Positions 22,739 through 34,646 are shown, counted from the stretch's first letter. The stretch: 64,000 bases of DNA from Sycon ciliatum (GCF_964019385.1 NC_088643.1:73710014-73774013); one strand, 5' to 3'. The notes: generated by a model from the letters alone, not told the origin. Program-made: numbers and translations.

Positions 22739-25343
22739 CCAAAGTTTGGAAATGCGTCTTGCACAAAGCACATTACAATACATGGATAGACTGGCATGCT
22801 CGTAGTCCAGCCAGGGTCGACCTTTCTTCCAAGAGTCTTAGAAAGCGTGAGTTCTTTTTCTCTTCGCTGCGAGCTCCATCGTCCAAATCACCAGTCGGAT
22901 GAAAACTTGCAACTTTGTCAAAAGCTATAGCCAAAGTTACGCTTTTGACTGCATGACTGCCCCATCGACTTTGAATGTCCTGACTTCCTGCTCGCCGCTG
23001 GCCAGATCGCGCTGGAACCAGTCGACCCCAGTTGACCCTAGCCGAGTCTGTTGCTTGTAGACTAGTGTGTACGGTTGCGCTAGATTTGCAACAGATGGGG
23101 TCCGCGAGTCGGAAAATACCGGTATTTTAGGAATCCATTGGCAGTTTGAGACATGTTTCAACCGGGTCAGACTGGACCCGGTGTTATCTGTTCAGCCAGG
23201 TCGTGCAGTTCCCCAGCCGGGCGCGTGACCCGGCTGACCCGGCTCTCCAGCAGGCCCTGGTACTGAATGCGGCAAGCAGGATTCGCCCATCCGCCCCTCC
23301 CCAAATGGATCTACTCGAATGGTTCCGGAGGTAGGGGTGCTCTGGCGGCATTTAACGACATACACAAGCGCGCACACACGCACACAATATACACACGCAC
23401 GCACACACATACACACGAACGCACGCTATGTCGCACGTCTTGGGCATGGCTTCGTGAATACAAATAATAATTTAATGTTATAATTTATAGGATCCAAATG
23501 TTAGAGCAGCTTTACAAAACCTACCGCTCAATACCGGATCATCTTGTGATAGCTTCCTTGCAACACCCATGACTTGACCCCACTTCGTCTTGACGTCGGG
23601 AAATCGTTCACACCGGAGTTGGGACACGACTCATTGAAATCCAGGCCTATCTGCAGCTGGGAGCAGGACAGAGCTGATGGACGTCAGCAGCGGCTGTAGA
23701 ACAACCATAAACGAGTCTTCTTTCTCCGCAGTCAGGCGGGACAGCAGCTTTGCAACGCAAGCTTCTTGCCTTCTGTGGGTTTTTAGCGGCTGGGATTCGG
23801 AACGCTCTGTAGAAACCATTGAACAAGTACTGCACTCTATCAACCCACAAGTATTTCTTCCAATTCATGATTATTCGCAACTTTTTATGCAGTACGCGCA
23901 CCAGATCAGAAGCCGCTAAGTAGCAAGGTTGAAAGTTTCAAGACAAATTGAAAAATATAATAACATAGAAAATTAGAATTCAAACCATACCTGTGGCCCA
24001 AGCCAATACAGACTGAGCGTTCACGCGAAGAGAACGTAGATCTACGTCAGCTGAGGTTTCCTTAGGATCAGGAGGTGATTCTTGACCCGGATCTGGATCG
24101 CGATCAGCAGCACTCTCTGCCTCAATCACGATCATCAGATGCAACTAATTACTTGGAAAAGTAGTTCATTCTTCTTCTTCTTTTCGAGCTACGATTTCCC
24201 ACGATCCTATCGATCCTGCACGAGTCCGTTCCCCATGCACTCCCAAAGTCCCATGGCATAAGTACGCGGAGTAGTTGGTTTATAACTCAGGGCATGCACC
24301 GGGGATATCTGAGGGAAAAGTGGGAGAAAGTGCCGCGAGTCAATCATAGTCGGCCCGGAAGGCCTCGTGTCGCCTCCCGGGTCTATACGACTCCCTGCTA
24401 TATACTAGTCTAAGCAGACTAGTACTCGAGTCGTAGTAGTGTCGGTCTACACTACATTGGCTACTGATCATAGTCTATTTTGGTGAGGCTCAGAGCTGTC
24501 CGGTGCTGGGCTGTGCTGTTACTGTTACTGCCTGCAAGTACTATGGCCATACTATTATTATTATTATTATGGCTAGTAGATCGACTCTCTCCTGCAGTTT
24601 TAGTAGATCTGCTAGCTGCTGTAGATCTCCTAGCTGCTGTAGTGTAGATCTCTGGTGTAGATGATCTGCTGTAGATCTCTGCGGGTGTTCATGCACATGA
24701 CTCTCACTCTCAGTCATCAGGTCATGTGGACCAGTAGTAGAGGACTGCGCTGGTGAAGACTGGAGGCTACAACGGTTAGAACTAAGATTTAGACGACACA
24801 AGGACACGTGGAGACTGTCTTGTTCTTGTCTTGTTATTACCACTCCTCTGTATGCGCGCAGTCATCCGCTCCAGTCGCTGAAAGCTTACAAGTATTAGTT
24901 AGGTGGACTCCTTCCTATGTATGCACACCACGTACCGCGTACTGGTTCACACTCACAGGGAAAGGAGGAGCATTGATGGAAAGCGATGGAAGACGGCAGT
25001 ACAATCATGTACTTTTTAAAGAATAGCATCAAAGTCAGTGAACATAAATAGCCTTGATATGGATAAGGTCGTGGCCTGGGGAGCTCTTACTAGTCTTACT
25101 CTTAGTCCCAGCTAAGCAGCTTGTTATCGTCAACATCACCATGATCACCGACGATTTCAATCCATCAAGACCTCATTCTTTTACTTAGTATTCTAAGTGC
25201 CAGTTAGTACTAGTACTCGTAGTGTCAAACAAGGTTTAACCTGGTTACTTCAGCGATCAGCTAGACGTGTAGTAGATCTACATTGTGCAGTTGTACTGCA
25301 GTCTACATGGTCTAGACTAGAGAGAGACTTTAAAACTAACTTG

Positions 25344-25479
25344 CCACATGCATTCAAAAAGGCCGCAGTTCGGGTCGGGGATTGTGGCTTGGGGTGGGTC
25401 TAATTACCTTCCCACATGCATTCAAAAAGGCCGCAGTTCGGGTCGGGGATTGTGGCTTGGGGCTGGGTCTATGCTTGGC
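25344..25479. repeat. 68-bp tandem duplication
   Basis: CCACATGCATTCAAAAAGG begins at 25344 and 25412. Both copies run through GGTCGGGGATTGTGGCTTGG with almost no differences, implying a recent event. Confidence 0.9.
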
Positions 25480-26036
25480 TTGCACCTGTCTGTAAATGGC
25501 ACCAGATGCATGTTCAGGATCACACGATCGGTTTCAGCAATGCGCATGCAACCGTGACTTCCGATTTCAGTCATGTTTCAGATCCTATTGCACTGAACAC
25601 AGCAGATCAGTCTTGTCTTTAATTTTAAATAATTGCTGTGTGCTGCAGGCCTGCTGGTAGATCATCATGGTAGATCAACAGTCATGTAGATCTACATGAC
25701 TACATCATACATGGTGGTCTTGCACCCGGCCACAGGCGTTGCGAACACATGCCATGGGCCCCCGGCTACGGGACAAGACTGAGTACTGTGAAACGACTAC
25801 AGCTGAGCCAGTGTTGGAGCCGGGGCGTGGCCCTAGCAGGGGCCCCAGACTAAGGCATCACAATCATTTCTGTAAATCTGCTAACACCAAGTAACACCAA
25901 GTAACACGTTAGTTCAGTAGTTCACACCAATACTACAGACTCAGTAAGTGAAGATAAGAGTGCGCAACCCATGGCTTTGGGGCTGAGTCAGTGTGTGCTC
26001 GAATCTTGGTAAACACGTAACCCGTCGTTCAGCCAC

Positions 26037-26083
26037 CTCCAGTCTCTCCGGAGGCGTGGGTTCGAATTCCACCGCTGCCACCA
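26037..26083 (+). other. tRNA-Leu 3'-half fragment ending in CCA
   Basis: The segment holds the anticodon-stem end (CTCCAG), a long variable arm (TCTCTCCGGAGG), a T arm with B box (GGGTTCGAATTCC) and the acceptor strand CGCTGCCA of a leucine tRNA, followed by CCA. The 5' half (D arm, A box, anticodon) is missing, so it is not a working tRNA gene. The encoded CCA points to a copy of a mature tRNA. A sibling lies at 39964-40010. Confidence 0.7.
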
Positions 26084-26574
26084 GTGTTAGCTGCTCCCGG
26101 CTAATGATGCCCCCTCACACCGGAACACAGGGGTTTTATATGATTGGATTATAGAAGTATTCGACAAGAATGTAGACAGAAGGAGAACAGGACAACGACA
26201 ACTCAAGACTAGACTAGAACAGAACAGAACTGGAGCATGCGCTCTTCTATGTGAGTGGCTCATTGCCAAGGGGAACGAGCGGGAAATACGAATAGTGAGT
26301 ATTCAGGTCGTAGCATACATACACCTATTACAGACGCACCAAGGGTGGGCAGGGGAGGAAGAGCCAGAGAGAGAGCGAGAGAGAGAGAGAAGGAGAGGGA
26401 GAGAGAGAGCGAGATAGCGCAGTCGTTGTCTCGGACGTTACCGTTCATACTAGTCCATCCAGTCAAACACCGAATTTAGTTATGAACGACGTTACGTTCG
26501 TCCATGCATTCCTAAGGCCAGTAAGGGGCTCGTTACAGATTTTAATACTGTCAGCCTGGAGAAACAGAGAGAGA

Positions 26575-26576
<2 letters not shown>

Positions 26577-26618
<42 letters not shown>
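26577..26618. repeat. (GT)n microsatellite
   Basis: An uninterrupted GT run of about 40 bases, continuing into impure GTGT/GCGT sequence to about 26665. Confidence 0.95.
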
Positions 26619-26621
<3 letters not shown>

Positions 26622-27306
26622 TATGTGTGTTCGTGCATGCGTGCGTGCGTGTGTGTATGTGTGTGGGGGTCACTTTTGACTTGGTCACTTGGTTTGTCTA
26701 CCATAGACCATAATTATGGCGCACTTGAGTCTTAGTAAGTAAAGTTAGTTAGCCAGCCGGACTTGAGTCTTGGTACTAGAGGGGGGGGGGCACACTGTAG
26801 TCTGAGTGTGGAGAACAATAGCAGCAGGAAGGACCACGTGACCAGGTTTGGAAACCACGGCAACTCTCAACATAGTTTTCAACTGCTCACACAGCTAGTA
26901 CAGCTACAACCATGGCAATTCCTTCGTTTTACCAACTTTCACTTGCTGTGGCAACACTGGCATGGTTGCGAAAATCAAAAGTTGTGAAAATGTTGGCACC
27001 ATAGGAAAAGGGCTATTGGTAACGAACTCAATCAATAAACTGCAGTGTAATAACATCTGATAGGTGCTTTTGGTGCAAATAGTATAATAGCTGGAAGGTG
27101 ATTCGCCGGTGAAAGTGTACTTTACATGAACTTGATCAAAGAGTAAACAGTCACAAGGATGACGACGACAACAAGAACAAGAACAACAACAGCCACAACT
27201 GCTACTACAACTACACATCAAAGTGAAGAAACCAGTCCAGTGTGTGAGCAACGAGAAGAGTAACTGACTTGGTGTGGACAAGCGAATCGCTCTAATTTTG
27301 TCCAAT

Positions 27307-29229
27307 TCAACCATCACACACCTGCGGTGGAACACATTTACACTTGCCGTCCTGGAGGAGAGCGAAGAATGGCATGGCAGGAAACATGGACGGTGATCCC
27401 ATCACTGGACACGAGCCGGGTGGACAGGGCGCAAGGCTTCTATCCAATTCGCCACAGCAGGGATAGTCCTGCCATGCGTAACGCACAGCGCTGGGTTTCG
27501 TGCCGTTCAGGGAGCTCAAGTCGACCAGAATTCCACTGCCACTGCTGTCCACTTTCACATCGACAGTCGTCCAGTTCTTGTCGTTGAAGTTGGGCGCGTA
27601 CGGCGGATCCACTTCTCCCGTACACACTTCCATGCCGCTTGCCAACAGTGTCTGATTATAGTCTTGAACAATCACTTTATCCGTGGTAAGAAGTGTGGAA
27701 TTGAAGCGCACTGTTATCATGGCACCGTCCGTCGACATGGAGCAGCCGGCAATCACTGGACCTGTGGCAGGACCCTTTGCCCCGTACACCACGACTGCTG
27801 CTGCTTTGGCCAGACGCTCGGCAAACGGCCGTTTTGGTCGTGGATGAATAGGACCCATGAAGAAGTGCGTTGTCTTCACATTCCAGCGGATATCACCACT
27901 ACACGGTGGCTTAGGAGGTGTTGTATCCGACACACAGCAGTTTTGCTTACCACACTTCTTCCCCCAAGGATCACCCAAGTCATAACCACTTGCCACAAAG
28001 CAGTTGGGCATGGCAGGGTTGGGGACGACACCGTAGTTTGCCGTCTCCGACCAGCGGAATCCACCCATGTGAGTACCGTGTCCTTCACTGGTGCCCGCAG
28101 CTAACGTGTAGACACCGAATGGAGCCAGAGGGTCTGTGGTGCCCTCTTCCACCGACCATGCTGTTCTCCACGTGCTTATCATGTTAGGCAGCATACAGCC
28201 GTAGCCAGTGTGCTCCAGTGAGTTACCAGTGAAGCCTCCAACATTGTTCTCACCCTGATACCATAGGAATCCCTTGACGGTCATGTTGACAAATGGTGAC
28301 ACCATGCCATTGTAGAGGCGACCGCATGTAGTCATATTGAGCTTCGCTCCGCACAAGGTGTCCTGGCAGTTGGTAATCTTGTCGCGCGGTGTCCAAAGCT
28401 CTATGATAGTCCCTCCAACGCTGCTAGCAATCAGACCAATCGGAATCGTTGTTCCGTTGTTCATCTTGGCAAGCTCGTCAGACAGCGCCTGACCAAAGTA
28501 CCAACAAGCCGCGCTGAAGTGTATCAGCACTGTACGATTGGCCATGCCGCAGTTATAGCATGTCTTTTCAGGCAGTTCTAAGGCCAAAGCCTGACCGGCA
28601 CCTAGCCAAGTGGAGGCATTCGGGTACAGCGCCCCCTTTCCCGGCTCAAACATATATGTTGGTTCGTCCATGGGGTGGTTGGGGAATTGCCGGATGCGTA
28701 TGTTGTGGTACATACCCTTTGCAATAGCATCCAGCGTGTCATTACGACTGAATGTATAGTGAAGTTCTAACTCCATGTTACTCTGGCCAGAGCAGAAGTA
28801 GACATCACCAAATGTAACATTCTGGATCGTACCACCCACACTGCTGTTGACACAACCTTGAGTACATGCACAGGTGATGGTGTAGTCTCCACCAGCCTCG
28901 GCAGGATCCAACAGAACTTTCCAGTTCATATTGTTCTCGGACACCTGTGCTGCGTAGGTCTTACTGCTACCCTCTGCCGACGAGACCGTCACAGTGACGG
29001 TAGCTGTGGAAGAGCTGAGGTTCATAGCGCTGCCAAACACTGCTGCTTTTGCAGGAGCTCGCTGTAACACCATGTTGTCGTCGAACACACCAGAGAACCT
29101 GGCTGGTTGCGGAGGCAATGGTACCGGAGGATGGTGACCTTCCCAGCCATGGCCGTGAGATCCAATTGCAAGAACGAGCAGCACCGATATTACTAGGCTA
29201 CCTACCAACGTAGAAGGGAGCCGCTTCAT
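27307..29229 (-). CDS. SIAE: Sialate O-acetylesterase, copy 1
   Basis: A 640-residue intronless gene. SIAE hydrolyses O-acetyl esters from sialic acids and is an SGNH-type serine esterase of lysosomes or the secretory route. The N-terminus is a signal peptide (basic KR, then a hydrophobic run from about residues 8 to 22). Blocks in order are FDDNMVLQRAP, GQSNMEL with nucleophile Ser150, SSVGGTIIELW, WYQGENN and GPIHPRPK with catalytic His462. Near the C-terminus VRYAWQDYPC matches the conserved end of animal SIAE. Many N-x-S/T sites and paired cysteines fit secretion. It ends PPQVCDG, like its divergent neighbour. The ATG at 29227-29229 precedes the signal peptide directly. Length is above that of vertebrate SIAE (about 520) because of Cys-rich insertions around residues 400-450. 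Confidence 0.92.
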   Translation of the reverse strand: MKRLPSTLVGSLVISVLLVLAIGSHGHGWEGHHPPVPLPPQPARFSGVFDDNMVLQRAPAKAAVFGSAMNLSSSTATVTVTVSSAEGSSKTYAAQVSENNMNWKVLLDPAEAGGDYTITCACTQGCVNSSVGGTIQNVTFGDVYFCSGQSNMELELHYTFSRNDTLDAIAKGMYHNIRIRQFPNHPMDEPTYMFEPGKGALYPNASTWLGAGQALALELPEKTCYNCGMANRTVLIHFSAACWYFGQALSDELAKMNNGTTIPIGLIASSVGGTIIELWTPRDKITNCQDTLCGAKLNMTTCGRLYNGMVSPFVNMTVKGFLWYQGENNVGGFTGNSLEHTGYGCMLPNMISTWRTAWSVEEGTTDPLAPFGVYTLAAGTSEGHGTHMGGFRWSETANYGVVPNPAMPNCFVASGYDLGDPWGKKCGKQNCCVSDTTPPKPPCSGDIRWNVKTTHFFMGPIHPRPKRPFAERLAKAAAVVVYGAKGPATGPVIAGCSMSTDGAMITVRFNSTLLTTDKVIVQDYNQTLLASGMEVCTGEVDPPYAPNFNDKNWTTVDVKVDSSGSGILVDLSSLNGTKPSAVRYAWQDYPCCGELDRSLAPCPPGSCPVMGSPSMFPAMPFFALLQDGKCKCVPPQVCDG

Positions 29230-30120
29230 CTTGCTCTTTTCTTGCTCCGTTACCGCGTCAGTCCCCTGCCGTATTTGCGCTTCAGCACTGTTGCTTGTTA
29301 GTGTAGTCGTCTAGACTATAAATCAGGAATTTGCCGAACTCTGTGAGGGATTATCGTTCTTGTTTGGGCTTTTTCCGATTCAGTCGGTTTCAAGTATTGA
29401 TGACTGATATGTTTCCAGACATGAAGACCATGCAAATGCCGCAGATCCAGGTCGTGTGATCTGACCTGTCCACTGTCTCCCACTGTCCCAGTGGATCCAA
29501 CCCTGCACCAGTACTCTCCCGAGCCAAGCAATAACCACGACAACAAGTCGGCTGGCTCGCATCGTCTTGGCAGACAGAGACCATGGAGACAGCCGGAGTC
29601 AGATCACAAGTCAGGTCGCTGATCTGAGTAGCCCTCTACATTGTAGGCTCTAGGCTCTACTGCTCTAGTTAAGTCTAGCTCTACGCGAAGTCACTGGATG
29701 CTCACGAGTTTTATGAAAGATCTGCACCACTTGGCTGCGGTGCATGGAGTGGTAGATCTACATCAGTACAATCATGGCGGTTGACAATCCGACACATAAA
29801 CATGATAAAGTGACATAGCATAGCCTATCATACAGGCGCCCAGTTCAGACGCGCGTAAACATCGCCAGAAACCCTTGTCCAGTCATTCGAAGTTCGAACC
29901 CACCTGCAGCACTCCCACAATATGGTGAAAATACTGACATGTCCGATTTCTGACTCTGCATGGACCTGTCTACAACGAACACAGCAGTTCAAACTCATTC
30001 CCATCAAAAGGATTCGCTGCCACTTGCCAGTACAGAGCTCCGGTTATAATATTTTTGAGCGATACAACCCGCTGTTGCATGCTCGGCTTCTCATCAGCAG
30101 TGATTTACTTGTCCGGCGCA
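29230..30120. promoter_or_regulatory. Shared divergent promoter region of the SIAE pair
   Basis: About 890 bases separate the two start codons of the head-to-head esterase genes, so regulation may be shared. No convincing open frame and no clear TATA pair is seen; GTAGATCTAC occurs at about 29752. The assignment follows only from gene orientation. Confidence 0.4.
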
Positions 30121-32016
30121 ATGGCGAGCGCACCCATTACGCTGGTGGCCACGCTGCTCCTTGCCGCGCTCATGCGTTGTCAGGCCGGAGGTCCCGCACC
30201 GCCACAGCCAGCCATGTTCTCTGGTGTGTTCGACGACAACATGGTGTTGCAGCGAGCTCCTGCAAAAGCAGCAGTGTTTGGCAGCGCTATGAACCTCAGC
30301 TCTTCCACAGCTACCGTCACTGTGACGGTCTCGTCGGCAGAGGGTAGCAGTAAGACCTACGCAGCACAGGTGTCCGAGAACAATATGAACTGGAAAGTTC
30401 TGTTGGATCCTGCCGAGGCTGGTGGAGACTACACCATCACCTGTGCATGTACTCAAGGTTGTGTCAACAGCAGTGTGGGTGGTACGATCCAGAATGTTAC
30501 ATTCGGTGATGTCTACTTCTGCTCTGGCCAGAGCAACATGGAGCTGCTCCTTCATTTCACATTCAGCCGTAACGACACGCTGGGTGCTATTGCAAAGGGC
30601 ATGTACCACAACATACGGGTACGCCAGTTCTCCCATAACAGTCAGACTGAGGAAACGTTCATTGTACCGGCTGGAATGGGGAGACTGCACCCGGACAGCT
30701 CCACGTGGCTGGGTGCAGGCCAGGCACTGGCGCTGGAGGAAACCATGAGCATTTGTCCATGGTGCGGCAAGACGAATCGCAGCGTCCTAGTTTCATTCAG
30801 CGCAGCGTGCTGGTACTTTGGCCAGGCCCTTTCCGACGAATTAGCCAAGATGAACGATGGCAAGGCTCCTCCGATAGGCCTGATAGCTAGTAGCGTTGGT
30901 GGCACTAAGATCGAGCTGTGGACGCCTGTCGAGGAACTGGGAAACTGCAAGAATCAATCGTGCCCAGCACCCGTCAACACCACCACATGCGGCTTGCTGT
31001 ACAACGGCATGGTAGCGCCGTTTGTCAACATGTCAGTCAAGGGCTATCTATGGTACCAAGGTGAAAATAATGTCTACGAAGATACTGGTAATGTCCTGGA
31101 ACACACTGGCTATGGCTGTATGCTGCCCAACATGATCAGCGCCTGGAGAAAGGCATGGTCGGTGGAAGAGGGCACCACAGACCCGCTGGCTCCATTCGGT
31201 GTCTACACGTTAGCTGCGGGCACCAGTGAAGGACACGGTACTCACATGGGTGGATTCCGCTGGTCGGAGACGGCAAACTACGGTGTTGTCCCCAACCCTG
31301 CCATGCCCAACTGCTTTGTGGCAAGTGGCTATGACTTGGGTGACCCTTGGAACAAGGACTGCTACTTCAAGAACTGCTGTACGCATGGAGTTGTGGAGCC
31401 TCAAGCGCCCTGCAGTGGAGACACCAGGTGGAGCTGGTGGGCAACCAACTTCTTCATGGGCCCCATTCACCCTCGTCCTAAACTGCCGTTTGCCACGCGC
31501 CTGGCAAAGGCGGCGGCTGTTGTTGTGTATGGTGCAAAAGGCCCTGCGACCGGTCCGGTCATCGCGGGCTGCTTCATGTCGGACGATGGCAAGAGCATAT
31601 CGGTGAAGTTCAACACGAAGTTGCTGACTAGCTCAGAAAAGGTCATAGTTCAGGAGTACAATAGGTCATTGGAGATGATGGCTAGCGCCATGGAGGTTTG
31701 CATCGGGGAGGTGAATCCTCCGTACTCACCTGACGCTGCTGATAAAAACTGGATGTTTGTCAACGTGATGGCAGATAGCAGTGGTTCCGGGATCACCGTT
31801 GACCTGAGCACGCTGAGCGGCAGCAAGCCCACGGCGGTCAGGTATGCGTGGCAGGACTACCCGTGCTGCGGTGCATTGGATCGCACGTACACACCGTGTG
31901 CTCCCGGCTCATGCCCGGTCATGGCCTCTCCGTCCATGCTGCCGGCCATGCCATTCTTTGCACTGCTAGAAGGAGGCAGGTGCAAGTGCATACCACCACA
32001 GGTCTGTGATGGCTGA
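30121..32016 (+). CDS. SIAE: Sialate O-acetylesterase, copy 2
   Basis: A 631-residue intronless paralogue, divergent from copy 1. I chose the ATG at 30121 (GCAATGG context) because it starts a textbook signal peptide (MASAPITLVATLLLAAL). An in-frame ATG at 30079 lies in a poor context. The catalytic blocks are the same: GQSNMEL with Ser138, SSVGGTKIELW, WYQGENN, GPIHPRPK with His450, and VRYAWQDYPC near the end. Two blocks (30217-30543 and 31153-31350) are almost identical in DNA to copy 1, while the rest is clearly diverged (for example about residues 145-190). Both copies keep all catalytic residues, so both are probably active, perhaps differing in substrate or tissue. Confidence 0.92.
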   Translation: MASAPITLVATLLLAALMRCQAGGPAPPQPAMFSGVFDDNMVLQRAPAKAAVFGSAMNLSSSTATVTVTVSSAEGSSKTYAAQVSENNMNWKVLLDPAEAGGDYTITCACTQGCVNSSVGGTIQNVTFGDVYFCSGQSNMELLLHFTFSRNDTLGAIAKGMYHNIRVRQFSHNSQTEETFIVPAGMGRLHPDSSTWLGAGQALALEETMSICPWCGKTNRSVLVSFSAACWYFGQALSDELAKMNDGKAPPIGLIASSVGGTKIELWTPVEELGNCKNQSCPAPVNTTTCGLLYNGMVAPFVNMSVKGYLWYQGENNVYEDTGNVLEHTGYGCMLPNMISAWRKAWSVEEGTTDPLAPFGVYTLAAGTSEGHGTHMGGFRWSETANYGVVPNPAMPNCFVASGYDLGDPWNKDCYFKNCCTHGVVEPQAPCSGDTRWSWWATNFFMGPIHPRPKLPFATRLAKAAAVVVYGAKGPATGPVIAGCFMSDDGKSISVKFNTKLLTSSEKVIVQEYNRSLEMMASAMEVCIGEVNPPYSPDAADKNWMFVNVMADSSGSGITVDLSTLSGSKPTAVRYAWQDYPCCGALDRTYTPCAPGSCPVMASPSMLPAMPFFALLEGGRCKCIPPQVCDG

Positions 32017-33146
32017 GCATGCATGCGAACACAAAATGGCTGAGCATGCAGGTCGGGGGGCACTGTAGTGCATGCAAACATTAGCGAACTTCTTCTCCCA
32101 GAGTCAAGGCTCAGGCTTTTATTGCTTAGAAGTTAGAATTCTTTCTCCCATTCCAGATCGAACTCCGCTGGACAGTTTCCATAGTCAAGTTTTTATAGGT
32201 CCTGGGTTATTGAACTCTCTCTGTCTCTTTGCAAGCTCGCCCCCCCCCCCCCCCCCCATTGTTGGTGTTAACTGAATCCTTTCTTCTTTGTTGGTCTCAA
32301 CTTGACCTCGAAATATTAGCTAATGGAGGTCATACCTGCAATAGGGTGTTTCATTTACCAACTGTTTGAAACCGTGTGGTTCTTGGTGAGGTACTGTAGT
32401 GTCGCGTATAAAAGCATGACCTGTATAGAAGCATGGCTCGAATAGAAGCCGTTTTTTTTAAGCACGCCGTGACACAGAAGCATGGTTTGAATAGAAGCAG
32501 CTCTCTGCAAAAGTACATGTGCACGTACATGCGTGGCAGTATGCACTGCACAGTGCAGACTGATGATGTTTACATAGAAGCATGTCTTGAATAGAAGCCT
32601 AGCACTGAAATTGGCTTATACGGCCGTAAGCACCTGCTTTTGTACGCGACATTACGGTATGCATGCGCATGCAAGTACTCGGAGTGGCACTCCCGGCGCT
32701 TGTGTGTGCATGTTTCTGGGTCACAGTGTTGTGTGTGTCACAGTTTGTGCATGTGTGTGTGTGTGTGTGTGTGCATATTAGTCCGTGAGCCAAAACTCAA
32801 AATCACAAGTGCCGTTGCACTCTCGGAGGGACAAGTCGCCGCTTACAGTGTTGGTCAAGGACATCACAAAGGATACGTTTTCGCTTGTTGGACGTTCCAG
32901 AACCGATCCAGAGACCTTCGGGAGGGCTTCTTTTCTCGACCAAATTCCACCGTGAGAACAAATATTTTACGCGAGTGGTGAGGTGTGCATCGGACGAGTA
33001 AGCACAAAAGTACGATTTCGGGTGGAGTGAGGAAAATTATTTATTTTTTAGAAGATAACGACGTTGACGACAATATGGATTTGGGGTTTTGTGATCACTT
33101 TATTGAAGTTTATTCCTTTCGTGTACATTGATGTTGTTTGACAACA

Positions 33147-33500
33147 ATGGAAGAGGAGGAAGACGTTTCTAGTGGCAGCGAGGTGCCAGATGGGGCAGCT
33201 GACGGCAACGAAGTGGCAAATGACAGCCCAGCGGAGTAATATTGCTGGAATTTGTGTCTGTGTGACAGCACCCAATTTAGTAGAAACGAGAAGCCTGCAG
33301 CGAGTAATATCGAGACTACAAGTTGGCGTCGCATCGTCAGCGCTGTTCGAGAGAAGGACGACCATGTCTGGGATTTTCTCTGCCAGCACAAGGGCTCAGG
33401 GAAGAGCAGATGGTGTGGCTGGTATCATGGAAAGTGCTACACCAATTGCACGCATGTGATCCTGAGCATTTGCAACACTGGAGAAGACCAGTGCCTCTGA
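33147..33500 (+). pseudogene. Short acidic + Cys/His-rich frame broken by one stop
   Basis: An ATG at about 33147 opens an acidic 30-codon stretch (MEEEEDVSSGSE…) that ends in TAA. The same frame then stays open for about 85 codons and ends in a Cys/His-rich part (RWCGWYHGKCYTNCTH). The continuity across the TAA suggests a relic of one protein, possibly the N-terminal part of a retroelement, given LINE finger remnants 600 bases downstream. The family is not recognised. Confidence 0.35.
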
Positions 33501-34089
33501 TTTTGCTTAACCTATACTTACTGACAGTGATGTGCATGTAGTAGTGAACCCAGAGCCACATCCTAAGGCCAACAAGGGGCTACCTACCAGGAGCTTAGTG
33601 GCTGATACGAACAACGAATGCCATGAAAGCAGAGCACGGTGTAAACACAACACCGAGAACTGGTCCACCCAGAGTTTACGGAAGGGAATGTTTTGTTGCA
33701 GGCAGCACTGGAGAGGGCAAGACGACAAGTAGCGAGGGCGAAACCAGCGGTCCTGGAGGTCCAAGCCAGAGCACCTGGCTGCTTGACGAGGAACATACTA
33801 TACCATTGTCTGTGTATGTGTGCCAGTGTGTGCATGCGTGTGTGCGTGCACGTTTCTGTGTGTGCGCGCGCGTGTTTGTGTGTGTGCGCGCGCGCGTGCA
33901 TGTGTATGTGCTCGTGCGTACATGTGTGTGTGTGCGCGCGCGCATGCATGTGTGTGTGTGCGCGGGTGCATGTGTGTGCGTGCTAGGCGCTTTCCTTTGT
34001 TGGTGACACCACCCCAGGCTACAACTGCGGGCCGGATGGTGGGTGTCGGGGCACGGTGTTGCCACAATCACTGTGGTCAGTGTGATCCG

Positions 34090-34190
34090 TGTTTCAGGTC
34101 AGTGGTGGGTTTTAGCTCACTGCAGCCAAAGCGATCATGTTGCAAGTCAACCCAAGGGTTCCAGCTGCACAACTGCAACAAATGGATTCA
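34090..34190 (+). pseudogene. Remnant of the LINE C-terminal zinc-finger region
   Basis: One frame reads CCKSTQGFQLHNCNK, close to CCKSIRGFAIHNCNR in the intact RTE-like element at 35848-39791. Flanking coding sequence is lost in GT-rich DNA. Confidence 0.5.
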
Positions 34191-34646
34191 AGAAAAGTCT
34201 AGATCTCGCTAGGACGTTGATGCGAGCAGCGCCTCAGCCAAACTCTCCATGTCTGTCGGCCCCTCACACGAGGGGACATGTAACCGGAAACGGCAATGTT
34301 CAGGACAGGACAAGACAGGAAGTGTGTTCCGGCCGCGGGACATGCTGTTGTTGCTGGTTTCGCAGCAGAGGAGCTTTGGCCGACCACACGTGCATCCCTA
34401 GATTGCCTTCACTCCCCCATCCGCTACTGGACTCTGCCTCGGTGATCAGGCAGGCACCAGGGACATCTGCTTTTCCTTCGTTCGGTCGCTGTCCGTCTTG
34501 TGAAGAGAGATCAATTTACAACTGACGGCAGCAGGACCACAACAGACAACGGGCATCGGTCATTTTGCACTCACTGAGGTGGGTCCTCCTCCTGATCCGG
34601 CGTCCTCCTGGAGTCTGTTCTTCTCCCATTGCCATTGGGGTTGCGT

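Larger units (their letters stand above)
21121..27306. other. Mostly non-coding; no supported gene
   Basis: A 220-codon plus-strand frame at 21594-22256 shows no motif. Otherwise there are short frames, a CA tract (23360-23425), the 68-bp duplication at 25344, a tRNA fragment at 26037, a GA tract (about 26365-26412) and a GT tract (26577-26618). Between 24550 and 25700 the word GTAGATCTAC and fragments of it are frequent. Confidence 0.4.

Noticed and set aside
26037-26083. Complete tRNA-Leu gene
   Set aside because: The D arm, A box and anticodon loop are missing upstream; only the 3' half is present.
30094-30690. 198-codon minus-strand frame opposite SIAE copy 2
   Set aside because: Antisense shadow of a strongly supported enzyme gene. 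The same shadow occurs opposite copy 1 because the DNA is nearly identical.
33584-34071. Overlapping CV-rich and HT-rich frames
   Set aside because: Products of GT/GC alternating repeats, present in several frames on both strands.
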